A stretch of 64,000 nt of DNA from Ulva prolifera (GCA_023078555.1 CM041200.1:2860001-2924000), one strand, 5' to 3'; counted from the stretch's first letter, positions 23,208 through 34,493 are shown. The notes: a model not told the origin generated them from the sequence alone. A program made the numbers and translations.

Positions 23208-23264
23208 TTCGGATGAGATTCGGTTTCAGTGTTTGTTTTCTCCCGTTCCCTCTTTTGTAAATAA
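23208..23264 (+). repeat. Retroelement family C 3' tail
   Basis: GGATGAGATTCGGTTTCAGT, then GTTTGTTTTCTCCCGTTCCC and TCTTTTGTAAA: near-consensus copy. Upstream extent and target duplication are not resolved. Confidence 0.8.
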
Positions 23265-24039
23265 AACCACACAAGACATCAGCATCACATGGTGCTGACG
23301 CCAGTGGCCACTGACACCCTGCTGCTCACTGTTCACAAGGGCTCATCCTGCAGCACTTGCTAGCACCCAATCCTGAAGTCTGCATGACGAGGGCCTCTTG
23401 CATTCACCAAGGGTTAAGCGGCACTTGAAAATTTTAGGTGCTTCATTGATGCTTTGTAGGGCCGCACGTATAGAACAAGTTGTGGATCTACAGTGTGTAA
23501 AAAGGATCTACAGTGTGGCTGTGAAACGACTCATACACCCTCATGTTCTGGCTGATAACATAAAAGCATGATAGTATGGCTCCAAGTCCTCCAAGGTCAT
23601 AAATTCACCAGAACGTGTCGGGCGCCATCCCGGCTGCATGCCATGGCAGCTGGCCAGCTATAGTATACGTAGCTGGTGGCTGCCTGGCAGTGACGTGCAC
23701 CAGACTTTGTCACGGACACCTGGCAGCACGTGTACAGGGCCTACAGCCAAGTCGCACGCCCGGGGTGCGCGACTGTGGGTGCGCGATAGAAATGCGAATC
23801 AAAAGTTTTCGAAAAGAGCTCCAAATGACATAATTACACGTCTACATTGTCTATATGTCTCTTCTGTGTAACATTGAAAAATTCTGAGGTCGATCGGGTC
23901 CCATTTGGTCAAGTTACGAACGTTACTATGAATCACCTCGTATCGTCTGTCCGGCATGTCAGCCCCAAGAGGCGAGCCCGGAGATGCAGATACGACCCGG
24001 ATGACTCTAAGATAGGCGATAATGTCGATGATGGTGTAA

Positions 24040-24110
24040 CATGTTACAGAAGAGTGAACCGCAATAGACAAACAGAAACAAATTTGTCATTAATGACCTC
24101 TTCCGAATCA
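24040..24110 (-). repeat. Degenerate family C tail
   Basis: Minus-strand reading ends CACTCTTCTGTAAC, with TTTGTTTCTGTTTGTCTA upstream; strongly diverged from the consensus. Confidence 0.45.
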
Positions 24111-24455
24111 ACAGCCACACACAAACGGCCACAGTACAGCAGCACCCACGCCTCAGTCCAGCCCCCCTGACACCATGTTAGCTGTAGAGGTTTGAAACCG
24201 CATGCATGCACACTGAATATACACTAGTGTGCATGCATGCAAGTTGCACCGCGGTGCACACCGTACGCACACCGCGTAGGCTGGACAGCTCTAGGCTGAT
24301 GCTCTGTGCGTTGCACCGCGGTGTTGCAGCTTGAGTGTGCACGGCAGTCTCGTACGACACGACACATGCTTTGCTGATGCACCCGACACATATTTAAGCG
24401 CTGTGCACAGCTGTGCATACATATGGACATATATTCCATGGATTAAGGCCTCGCT

Positions 24456-24700
24456 GTGCATAGTTACACTGGTAGCAGCTTTGTGCCGTTGACGCACGGT
24501 AGCTTGGGACAGCCTAGGCCTGCTATGGCCATGGATCACTTGAATCGGCTGGCGGAGGTTGCGTCTCGGTGTGGTGTCACTGCACAACGGTTGTGCATCG
24601 TGCTTTGTTTAAACACACCAATTGTCACGAATGCTCGAGCATTCGATGCATTCGACGAGATCTGCGCCGGTTGTCACGAATGCTCTGGATCTAGCTGTTG
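24456..24700 (+). pseudogene. Fragment of retroelement ORF C-terminal region, copy 1
   Basis: Reads SSFVPLTHGSLGQP, AMDHLNRLAEVASRCG and VTNAR, matching 28,848-28,990 (SFVPLSQETHGRLGQP, AMDHLNRLAAVASRCG, VTNALRR). This block is typical of the region after the reverse transcriptase in protist and algal retroelement ORFs. Small insertions break the frame, and TGTCACGAATGCTC is duplicated inside it. It is a separate insertion from the main copy. Confidence 0.65.
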
Positions 24701-25582
24701 ACCAGCTTTGCTGTAAGGGTAAGGCAGTGCCACAGTGCAACAGTGTGACCAAATTGTTCCTGGGATTTTAACAGATTATGGGCCCGTCACGCACCCACTA
24801 CGTGTACCACCGCATCGCCGGTCGCTGTCGCTGCCTAGGCTCAAGCTGACTCACTTTAAGCACGTCACGGTACCGTGACGGTGTGTGCACGTGCGAATCT
24901 ATCGATCCGTCATATATACTACGTAGTATACGTCCCTTCGCCAACGATGATTTATCCACATCAACAATAGCGGCCCGCTTCACGCACGCACGCATATGAA
25001 CAGCTTGTGTGTATGAGCATGTATGGACGTGCGTGTATGAACAGATTCGAAGTCAGGCGGCTGGCACGTGCACGCGTAAAGCGGTGAAGATCTAGAATTA
25101 ATATTCTAGAATTCTGCATTCAACATTCGAATGTCAGGCCGATCGAGGCCCCTCTGCAGCCGGCTCCGACATCATGATCGCCCTCGATGATAATCAGGAG
25201 GACTCCGGGATCTGGGTCCATTGCGCATGCGTCTGCGCACGGCAGTCTCGCGCTCGCGTCCGGCCCGACCGTCAGCACGATAGTAAGCCACATGCGTATG
25301 TCCGAACGCCGCAGTCGAGTGCTGCCTGTGTACAACCTGTGCCACATCCTGACCCGGGGTGATACATGCATGCAGGTGTCGAGGTCGGTATGGCCTGCAG
25401 GGGGCCCACCACATCAGGCCACATGTGCACCAACTCAATGCCGCGTACTGTTCTCACTGTGGCATATTCGGCTCTATCAAGACCAACAAGTCTCATATAT
25501 GTGTGGGAGGTCAGATCTAGAACAGCTGTCCTAGTACGAGCGCTCCTAGCTTGAGGTCAGGTCGACCTGACCTGATCACTGC

Positions 25583-28500
25583 GTGCGGCTCGCCGCACAG
25601 CCGGCCCGACAGCCCGCACCAGCCCAACCCGCCCCAGCCCAGCCCAGCCCTGCCCAGCCCGCCCCAGCCGCAGCCCGCCCATGGCACACCCCCATCAGCC
25701 CTGGCCAGCCCGCCCAGGCGCACCCCCATCAGCCAACCCGCCACTCCACCGAAGCCCCCGCCGCTGCCCACCACACCGCTCGACCCAGGCCCTCCCCGAA
25801 GGTCCCGGACCGCGTCCATATGCATAAGGAGCTCAGCAACGCGACGGCCGAGCACCTCGGAGATTTCAACAATACCATTGACGCGTCTAACATCGACGGA
25901 GCACGAGTGGCCCTGGGCCGCTTCCTCTACTTCCCTGATAAGGTTCTGTCGCTGAAGGGATGGAAAGGCACGTCGCGCCGCGCTCGCACCCACCTAGGCC
26001 TGCATCGTGCTGTTTATGGACGGCGAGGAGCCCAGGCTGGCGGAGCCCAGTCCGAGCCAGCAGCGCAGAATGCATCGGAACCAGGATCGCCGCCTAGCGG
26101 GCTCCGTCCACAGGTCATGTGCGACGGCAATCTCCGCAAAGTCGCGGCGAGAGTGGAGGTGCCACCCATTAATATTGTCAGGTACAGCCCGGAAGTGCAT
26201 GAGGAGCTGCGGCATGCATCCCACAGAAGCTGCAGCTGCATCCCACAGAAGCGCCAGCGCTGCCCCCCGACACCCAGCCCGCTGAGCCCGCGCCCCTGCT
26301 GCAAATCGACCAGGCGATGCTCCGCGCCCTACTCGACAAGTTGCCGAAGGGCAGCGGCCCAGGCCTGTCGGGGTGGACGTATGAGCACATCCGGGCTGCC
26401 GGCACGGCCGGCCTCCACGGCCGCACTCACGGAGATTCACCGCTTCGTGAACGCTGACATCGCCGACCGGCTGCCACACCTCCCGCGCTTGCTGGACTGC
26501 CGCCTCCTCCCGCAGCAGAAGTCGCAGGGAGGCGTCCGCCCTATCGCCGTTGCAGAGATGTGGCAGCGCCTGGCAATCCTGTGCGCAATGACCCTGTGCA
26601 GTGGCCTAGGTGCCTCCCTCGCGCTGCTGCAGGTGGGGGTCGGGGTACCGGGGGGCGCGCAGAACCTGGGCCACGCTGCGCGTGCGGTGCTGTAGGCGTG
26701 GGACGATGTCGTGCTTGTGCAGCTGGACTGGAAGAATGCATTCAACATGATGTCCCGTGCAGTCATTGTGAGGCCGTTGCGTCTCATAAGCCTGCGCTGC
26801 TGCCCTTTGCCATCATGTTGTACAGGTTTCCCGCAAACCTCTACATCGAAGGCGCACCACCCGGTACCGCTGCAATCACGTTGCAGCGCGGTGTACGTCA
26901 AGGCGACCCCCTCAGCCCACTGCTCTTCGAAGATCGATTGCCCTGGCCCTCCAGGGCCCCCTCCAGGCCGTGCATGCATGCAGGCCGTGCATGCGCAGGC
27001 CCATGGGTGCTGGCCAGCACCAGCTGGTGCACGTGCAGCCGCCCGAGAGGGAGGTCATGGCCGTCCTTATGGCGTATCGATATCATGATATCATGATATA
27101 TATCATGACGACTGCACCATCGCAGGGGAGCACGTGGGCGCCGCCGCCGCATTCCGTGCGCTGGTCTCGGCGGCAGAGCCCCTAGGGCTGGAGCCCCAGC
27201 TGCACAAGTGCACGGCCTACTCGCGCGACCCCCAGCGTGCGGGAGCCGTCGCGGCCGCGCTCGGCATTACGCATGCCACGGAGGGCACCGTCATCACCGG
27301 CACGCCCATCGGCACCCCGGCTTTCGATTCGGCGCACGCGCAAGTGACGGCCGAAAAGGTGTGCGCGAACATCGAGAAGATGATGAGCCTGCCCCTGACA
27401 GCGCAAGACCAGTTCTTGCTGCTCACGATAACCTGCCTACGCCGTATGCTGCACTACGCCAGGGTGGTGCCGTGGGCGCACATTTCTGATCACACGCAGG
27501 CGTCTGTCCTGCCTGCGGTGAATGTAATCATGTGCGTCCCGCGGGACGACCCTCGTGCGGCCGCACAAGCCGTCCTTCCAGCGCGCCTCGGTGGCCTGGG
27601 CATCATGTCCATGCCGCGGGAGGTCGCGGACGGAGCGTACCTCGCTGCAGCTGCGGTGAGCCACAAGGCATTCGCATTCTGCGCAGGAGGCCTCGAGCGC
27701 ATGCCGCCGTTCTGGGGGCCGCACGGGCAACACTCTTGCAGGAGACCTGGCAGGCCCTCAACGTCGCTGAGCAGCTCCACCCAGAGCTGCCCGGGCCGGC
27801 GAGCGGCGATACAATCGCCAAGGAGTTACCTGCTATGCAACAGCGTGTCACCAAGATGGTTGCCCTGCGCCGCCGGGCGGCTCTGCTTGCCAGCCATGAT
27901 GTCACCACGCTCGAGGGTGCATGCAACTTGGCACGGCTAGAAGCTTCGCAGCTGTGCTTGCTGTGCGGCCACCCGTTAGTTGAGCACCCTGCCACTCTCC
28001 CAGGCGCTGCCCATGACTGACATTGAGTTCATGCTGTGCATCAGGTATCTCCTGGGTATGTCTCCAGCCCCTCGAGGAGCTCCCAATGCAGTCAGCTCGC
28101 GCTGCGAATGTGGCACATTAATATTCATACAGCCGATGTCGACCATGCGATGAATTGCACACACAATGTGGGGACCTAGACTTCGCGCCACAATATCATT
28201 GAAAACAATGGCGCGAGATCAGGTCCCACGCATGTGTGGCATCCACGCGCATCCCGCGCACAGCGCCGTTCGTCCGCGCGCGGCTCGCGGCCGCTCCGAG
28301 GCAGATCCATGCTGGCCCGCCGGGCCCGCCCCCCCTGCTTCGCCATAGCCCGCCTCCCAGGTCGCGGGCCCTTCGCGCGGGGCGACCTTGCCCGCGGACC
28401 CGATGCCTGGAACTCCGCCGCTGCCGCCGGCCGCGCGCGTGGCCGCGGCGCCGGCACCTACGACTGCTCTGGCCGCTGATGCCGATTCTGGACACAGCGC

Positions 28501-28988
28501 CCGGATGGGGGGCCATGCACCGGACGCATTGCAGGCTGCGGCGCTGGCGGTGGCAGCGGCGCCAGGTGGCCAGGATACGGCGGGGCCTGGGGAGCGGGCC
28601 GCTGCCGCGCAGGCGGCGGCGCTGGGGCGGGTGCTCAGGGCGGAGGCCGGCCTCCTGGGCTCAGGAGATATTGGGGGACATCATGTTTATGCCGCCGGGT
28701 GACGCTTTGTGCGTAGGGGATGTGTCGGTTGTGAACCCCTGTGCTGATACCTATTGCGGCCGAGCGGCCCGGGGGGACGGGGGTGCTGTGGAGACACGGG
28801 ACGTGCAGAAACGCAATGCTTATCGCTTGCACGACCCTGATGCATATAGCTTTGTGCCGTTGTCGCAAGAGACGCATGGTCGCTTGGGACAGCCTGCTAT
28901 GGATCACTTAAATCGGCTGGCGGCGGTCGCGTCTCGGTGTGGTACGGTGAAACGTGCTTTGTTTGTGACGAATGCTCTGCGCCGGTGA
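25583..28988 (+). pseudogene. Decayed non-LTR-type retrotransposon with reverse transcriptase
   Basis: RT blocks occur in order in shifting frames: LPKGSGPGLSGWTYEHIRA (26,330), then GGVRPIAVAEMWQRL (26,530), then VLVQLDWKNAFNMMSRAV (26,710) after an in-frame TAG at 26,693. Next come ITLQRGVRQGDPLSPLLF (26,875), a region where the catalytic DD context (DDCTIAGEHV, about 27,110) is disturbed by an AT-rich insertion of TCATGATA repeats, then LGLEPQLHKCTAYSRD. Downstream blocks are PARLGGLGIMSMPREVADGA (27,570), EFMLCIRYLLGMSPAPRGAP (28,025) and YSFVPLSQETHGRLGQPAMD (28,850), ending at 28,988. At least one stop, several frameshifts and the RT insertion make it inactive. No endonuclease domain was found. 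Pro/Ala/Gln low complexity (25,610-25,690) precedes the RT. It is the only RT in the window and a plausible source type for the family C tails nearby. Confidence 0.85.
25610..25690 (+). repeat. CCCAGCC-type low-complexity tract
   Basis: Imperfect CCAGCCC/CCGCCCCAG units. Encodes PAQP-type repeats if read with the retroelement frame. Confidence 0.7.
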
Positions 28989-29747
28989 GTGTGGCGTTGT
29001 AACGGAAACGTTTAGCAAGGGGAATGCATGCTCTTGTGCTCCGTGCGGGGCTTCAATCTTTGGCTGGCATCACCGGCAGGGCTGTGGTACGTGCTCGTAC
29101 CCGGCCTAGTGCCATGAATGCGTGAGTGGGTTTGCGAGTGGATTCCTGGCAATGGCCCGATGCCCGGCCTCTGTCCTTCGTAACTACATATAGATATCAT
29201 ATCGTCGTTCTACTCTTAACCTCACAGCTCGGGTCGGTCGTGCTGCGGCACACGGCCGGCTTGTTGATCGTTGATTTGAATGTCCATGCTGCTGTCTGAA
29301 CCTTTCGAGCTCGTTTGTTTCGTGTCGTCTAGATCTCTGCTCTGCGCACCACAGGCTTGGCACGCTGCGCATATGCGGCCCGGCTCAGCTGTGACGGCAT
29401 GCCTACCCCTAGGCCTGCTATGTCCGTTGGCGGCGACAGTCATACGGCTGCACTGCAAGTTATTTATTTGATATTGTGCGGCGTTTGGCTCACTTCTGGG
29501 CGTTGCGGATTGCCAGCATGCTCCGCTCGAAGATCTGCGGGTCGGCTTGCAATTGGTGCGGTACCGGCGAGGCAAACATGCCTGCATGGTGCCTTCTGTT
29601 GTCAGCGGGCGCGCGGACGAGGTTCAGCGAAGCTTTTCATCTAGATTCACGTTTCAGTGGCGCAGCTATACCCTTTTATGGCGCCCTGGCGGCTTCGAGA
29701 TGCTCATGCATATGGCTTCAGCGGTCCCGCGTCCTGCTGCACTGCTG

Positions 29748-29769
29748 CGTATACGTATACGTATACGTA
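29748..29769 (+). repeat. Short GTATAC microsatellite
   Basis: Three to four uninterrupted units of CGTATA. Confidence 0.85.
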
Positions 29770-29907
29770 CAGCCAATTCTGTCGGCACCCAGCTGCTGCG
29801 TACAGGTTCCCAGTGTGGAAGTTATGATCCCATGGTCATCCGCTACGATACCCCGCTCTCTGATCATTGGCGGTGCGCGAGGAGATGGTTTCCTGCATGC
29901 AGGCTGT

Positions 29908-29969
29908 GAATGACAAAAGCTAGAGTGAAGGGGAGAAACCATGCATGTTTGCAAACACTGAAACCGAAT
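29908..29969 (-). mobile_element. 62-bp family C retro-insertion flanked by CAGGCTGT
   Basis: Minus-strand reading starts GATTCGGTTTCAGTGTTTG and passes through CTCCCCTTCACTCTA to CTTTTGTCATTC; a short stretch (CAAACATGCATGG) interrupts the consensus. CAGGCTGT flanks it exactly at 29,900-29,907 and 29,970-29,977. The tail lacks an intact TTTTGTAA, so it is less clear than the others. Confidence 0.65.
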
Positions 29970-30832
29970 CAGGCTGTACGCCAGCGCTGTTTGCTGCAAC
30001 GGCTTTGACGATCATGCTACGATGGGCTGCGTGGTTGATGGCTAGCCGCTTCCTTGTGAAGCTGGATGCCTGCGTTTTCTCTAATTGCGAAGACGCTTGT
30101 AGTTTCTCATGTGCAGTGCATTTGCCCGTAGCTATAGTGGGCATGCACGGAACTGGTGAATGAGTGTGTGGACAGTCCGTCGAGACACGGCTCGATCTCT
30201 GGTTTTCTGCCAAACTCGTTGTGTTCACATCCAGGTTTGGCATGACTCAGCAGAGTGAGGCCGAGCGAGCCCGCCATGCCAGCCCCCAATTCCAGCAGCT
30301 TGCTGGCTTGCCTGGCACTTGCAGGAGTAGCACATGTAAATTATGTGGCAGGTGGGCTCCATGTGTGGTGCTGTCCACCTCCAAATATGCCCCAAAACTG
30401 ACTTTTTCAATTCTCAGTGCAAGGATGTTTGCGGCAGGCCACTGTGATACCCCAGAGTGCATACCACTGATGTTGTGTTGTGAAAATTCGCAGCCTCAAG
30501 GCCAAACAACCAACATGCAGCTCGACCAGAATCCGCCCGATCAGCACTTCACATATACCTCAAGTGATCTCCTGTTCGAATCTGAGCCTCAATCCTTGCA
30601 CACCAGCTCCAACAGCTATTCTGCGTGTGCTATAGCTATCGAGCCCGACTATGCGTGTGCTTCACCATTTTCTGTGCTGAAAGTTGCTGTGCACTCAGTC
30701 TCACAAATCGAATGCATTCACCGGCAGCTTTTTTGCGTGCTTCGCGAATCTGCATTCCAGTTGTCAACACTGATCTCGTGGAGTGCATGGCGTGGCGGTG
30801 TGGTGAGTGGTGTCCCGTGACGCACGCCCCAT

Positions 30833-30897
30833 GCGAGATTCCAACACCGGTGTTTGGGTGAAAACCGGTGCGATGTCCGGCCTCTCTTCTTTGTAAA
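30833..30897 (+). repeat. Diverged family C-like tail
   Basis: GAGATTCCAACACCGGTGTT with a later CTCTCTTCTTTGTAAA resembles the family layout but carries insertions. Confidence 0.4.
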
Positions 30898-31017
30898 TAC
30901 ACACACCAGGCCGGTATCTCCGGAGATAGCACCGCCAGGGCGACGCACACCAACGTTACGTAGGTATATACCTTACGTTGAACATGTGGATGTGCGGCGG
31001 TTGTGTACGGAGATCTC

Positions 31018-31110
31018 GAACATATTTACAAAAGCGGGAACATATTTACAAAAGGTGTGCGGGAGAAGACAAATGCCACAAAAGACCATGATTACGAAGG
31101 AATCTCATCC
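31018..31110 (-). repeat. Family C-like tail with a duplicated 17-bp terminus
   Basis: GAACATATTTACAAAAG occurs at 31,018-31,034 and again at 31,038-31,054. It is followed by GTGTGCGGGAGAAGACAAAT and, further on, GGAATCTCATCC. On the minus strand this is a family C end with a repeated CTTTTGTAAATATGTTC tail, suggesting tail slippage or a target duplication overlapping the tail. Confidence 0.6.
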
Positions 31111-31158
31111 AAACCAACAGCCTGCTGAGCCATTGCAATTGGATAAAGGTATTTGACG

Positions 31159-31433
31159 GGCGCGTTTGTCCAGTGGGCGCTGCGGGTGTTGTCGATGTAC
31201 ACATGTCATTGCAGCGTGGCAATGCGGATATGTATCTGAAGTCTGGGCTTGTCATCTCTCGGGAGCAGGGGTTGCGGTGTGATGCGGGCCTGGAGGACGC
31301 GATCCTGCCGGACTGAGTTGTGAGCGCGGTTGTAGTGTTCGTGTGTGTGCACACACTGGTGTATGTTGATGTTGATGATTCGGATGAGATTCGGTTTCAG
31401 TGTTTGTTTTTTCCCGTTCACTCTTTTGTAACA
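31159..31433 (+). mobile_element. 275-bp family C retro-insertion carrying the end of a retroelement ORF
   Basis: Flanked by GTATTTGACG at 31,149-31,158 and 31,434-31,443. The insert starts inside a reading frame ending RGNADMYLKSGLVISREQGL, then RCDAGLEDAILPD-stop. RGN.xMY near the C-terminus is usual in algal and protist RT polyproteins. It continues into a 3' UTR with GCGCGGTTGTAGTGT and the family C tail (GGATGAGATTCGGTTTCAGT ... CACTCTTTTGTAACA). This copy shows that family C tails are the 3' ends of a protein-coding retroelement. Confidence 0.85.
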
Positions 31434-31793
31434 GTATTTGACGCGACAGGTATATACCTATATATAAACGCAGTCCTGGGCTACAGAAGAGTGAAAGCAT
31501 GATCCAACCAAACACAGCGTAGGTAGAATCTCCCGAAATATTTTCGACACGCACAGCCACACTGCAGCTGCATGTCCCGGTGCCATGGCCATGTGTGATG
31601 ACCTTATGTAACTTGTGTACGCATGGTTCCAGAGTACCCTGACACAATCCTGACAGGTATATGGAACCCTGAAAGCTAGCCCATGCATAGCCATAAGGAT
31701 CAGCAACGAAGGCCGCGGCAAGAGAATTCACTTGGGCACATTGTGCCCTGACGACCGACATGTCGCGACAACAGCTCTACAAGCTTTGAAAAT

Positions 31794-31822
31794 CATGCAG
31801 CGCCGCGGCATGCAGCGCCGCG
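31794..31822 (+). repeat. 15-bp unit repeated twice
   Basis: CATGCAGCGCCGCGG followed directly by CATGCAGCGCCGCG. Confidence 0.85.
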
Positions 31823-31911
31823 CCGACACTGGCAAAGCAGATGACACGTCAGGCTGTCATACTTTCAGTGCATGAATGGATTCCGGCTGCATGTGATACA
31901 CATTATTAAGT

Positions 31912-31953
31912 CACTTTCGCGGTGCTGCCCGACTTGCTGCCTTTGTCCTTGTA
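31912..31953 (+). mobile_element. 42-bp family D retro-insertion flanked by 14-bp direct repeats
   Basis: The insert is the bare end of the CA-rich family, GCGGTGCTGCCCGACTTGC then CTTTGTCCTTGTA. ACACATTATTAAGT flanks it exactly at 31,898-31,911 and 31,954-31,967. It shows that family D moves by target-primed reverse transcription and that TTGTA(A) is its 3' end. Confidence 0.88.
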
Positions 31954-32995
31954 ACACATTATTAAGTTACAAATATCTGGCCATTGTATGGCAAAGCAAA
32001 CAAACAACATCAAGCCAACCCAGCGACCGGCTGCCACAACAGCAACCACAAGGAAGCATCACAGCAAAAAAACCCAAGAACAACCAGCCTGTGATACACA
32101 TTAGGCGCTTCATGCTGGCGGTCAGGAAAAGCCTAGTGGGGCCATTCAACTCTGTGAATCATCAGCAGACTGCCTGGCGGAATGCACAGCAGTCAAGCCC
32201 CATAGACTCTACAGCCGCCTGTGCTGTTTGCATCCAAAGGACAGGATTGTTGCGCAGCTGTGGCCCGTGCGGCAGGGATGTCATGATCAGAGCGGTCTGT
32301 CGATCGTACGGTGCACTGCTGCACCCCCGGGTGGCAGCCAAGCCTGCTGAGAGCGCAATCAGCCTCAACTACACAGATCGCCTGACTTATCTCTGAAAAC
32401 TTTACAGACAATAGATCACCCACTGCCTCATGTCTCCACAAACTCTCGCCGGTACGAGACTCCGTACCAGCCCGGTGGCATTTCAGACTCGAGTCTAGAG
32501 AGCTCTCTACAGTCCGCCACGTCCACGACGGCGTTCGAAAACTATTCCAGCACCATATTGCTATCATGGATCCGAGATCTGGCCAGCGATTAGGCGCTGA
32601 TAAGTCGCTGGCCGGCGCTAGCATCCAAAGAGATCTGTAAGTAGCATCCAAAGTGGGCCAAGGTTGCATAATCGGCGCACCAGCACGCACAGTATTATGT
32701 GCATGTGCACGTATGCATGGGAGAGCGACGCCCAAAACGACAGGCATCTGTAGTGCACGAGAGTGCACGAGCCGCCTATAGAGTCCACGTGTACACACAG
32801 CCAGCGTTGACCACACCAACCGATGGCCTCTGACTCCAGCTAGGCCGGTTCCGATGGCAGTGCGGGATGCCTTCGTTGGCATGTGCAGGGATTGCGGAGG
32901 CGGCTTGGGCGATGCATTGTCCTGGGTACGGTACGGCGTGGGCCGGCGAGGCTGCGCGGCGGTGTGCCAGGCTGGCGTGGTGTGCTGTGGCTCAG

Positions 32996-33345
32996 GGGGT
33001 GGGGGTGGGGTTTGGGGCTAGGGCGGCCCCCGGCAATCGGGCGGCCATGATGGGCGGCCTCAGGCAGCAGTGTGTTGGGTGTGGCCCTGTCGTACGGCGA
33101 CAGGCGTTGTGGTGTTGGCGGTTGTGTTGTTGTGTGTGGGCCGTGGGGTCTGTGCCTGCGTGTATGGGTGTGTGGGTGTGTGCTTGGCGGTCTGCGGATC
33201 TGTGTCGTTTGCTGCGCCGGTGATGGGTTTCCGGGGCGTGGTGGGTGTCGCGTGCGCGGGTAGCTGGGTGTTTGCTTCGTCTGTTTGCTTCTGTCGCGGT
33301 GCTGCCCGCCTTGCTGCCTTTGTCCTTGTAACACACGTGTGATAC
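32996..33345 (+). repeat. CA-rich retroelement family D, long copy 2
   Basis: Plus strand is G/T-rich and ends GCTGCCCGCCTTGCTGCC, then TTTGTCCTTGTAACACA. It is the reverse-complement counterpart of copy 1 at 20,978-21,335 over about 340 bp. The two copies have the opposite orientation. Confidence 0.78.
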
Positions 33346-33425
33346 AGTGCACAGCCAGCAGGATCTTGCCTCGTCAGCAGCTTGAGCGCCAGCAATGCTG
33401 CCAATGAGGGCAGTGTTACACAAGG

Positions 33426-33773
33426 ATGGCGCACGCTGCTGTGTGGCAGGTGCAACACGTGGCAACGCGGGCCCAGATGCGCCACGATGACCTGGCTCGG
33501 GCCTTGCACCTATGGAGGTGCGCGGGGCACATATGGGGTGCCCTAGGCTTGCATGCGGCCGTGGAGGACGCACAGTGCCGGGCAGGCATTGTGGAGCAGG
33601 GCCGCCGCGGTGACACCTTCGTGGTCACGCCTCACCAGAAGATGGCCGCCATGAAGGGTGCGGTCGTGCCCGCGGCGGCCACGCAATGCGGCCACCGGCG
33701 CCCGCGTGCGGTGCACCTCGGCTGTGATGGCAGACAGAGCAGAGGACACGAAGAGGAACCGCTTCAGATGTGA
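33426..33773 (+). other. GC-rich open stretch, uncertain coding
   Basis: A 115-codon plus frame starts after a family D copy and reads MRHDDLARALHLWRCAGHIW and MKGAVVPAAATQCGH. It could be a retroelement ORF fragment: its composition matches the RT copy, but no family motif is present. Confidence 0.25.
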
Positions 33774-34462
33774 GGGGACGTGCCTGATCACGTGCGACGT
33801 GCCTGAACATGTGCATGCAGCTTCAGTTTTTGTCCCGTTTCGCTGTGAGTCGCGCCCGGTACATGGGCACGGCTGCTGTTCATTTCGAAATGATCATTGG
33901 CCAATCGGGGGACGCATCCTTGGCAGTCTGGGGGCGCACATGCGGACGCCGGTGGCCCCGGGCGGGTCCGCCGCTGCACGTGCGACAGCGGACCCGCGGC
34001 GGACCCGGCCGAGAATTCGAACAGGAGGCGTGGCCGCTTGGGATCCTCGAGGATGTGTCGACTGCGTTGCAGCCTTCCGATTTCATCCGTTCGCTGTACA
34101 GCCACAGATATCGGTGAAGGGGGTGGGGGGGATGGGGGGATACATGGAGTCCAGTGAGTCATGCGGGCACATTCATGGGCACGGCCGCTATGCATCTCAC
34201 AAACCAGCTTGCAATGGGGCAGCTGTCCCGATCGATATAGCGGAGGACAGTGATATTGCTCGAGTGATGCCGCGCATGCGTGACCGCGCCTGTTGCGGAT
34301 AGAGACATTGTAATTACACATGTAGCGGGGACGCCCCCGGCAGTCGGGCGGCTCGGACAGGTGGCCTCGGGCGGCACCTCGCCGGGTGCGGCTCCTGCGT
34401 GTGGGGACAGGCGTTATTGTGTAGAGTGCTGTGTGCGTGTGTGTGGGGCGGTGTGTGTGGGT

Positions 34463-34493
34463 GTGGGTGGGGGTGGGGGTGGGGGTGGGGGTG
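34463..34493 (+). repeat. GTGGGG tandem tract with quadruplex potential
   Basis: Five or more runs of three to five G separated by single T, on the G-rich strand of a CA-rich repeat copy (34,310-34,570). Confidence 0.8.

Noticed and set aside
25583-26695. Functional 370-aa protein in the RT region
   Set aside because: It is one frame of a decayed retrotransposon that shifts frame and stops before the catalytic region.
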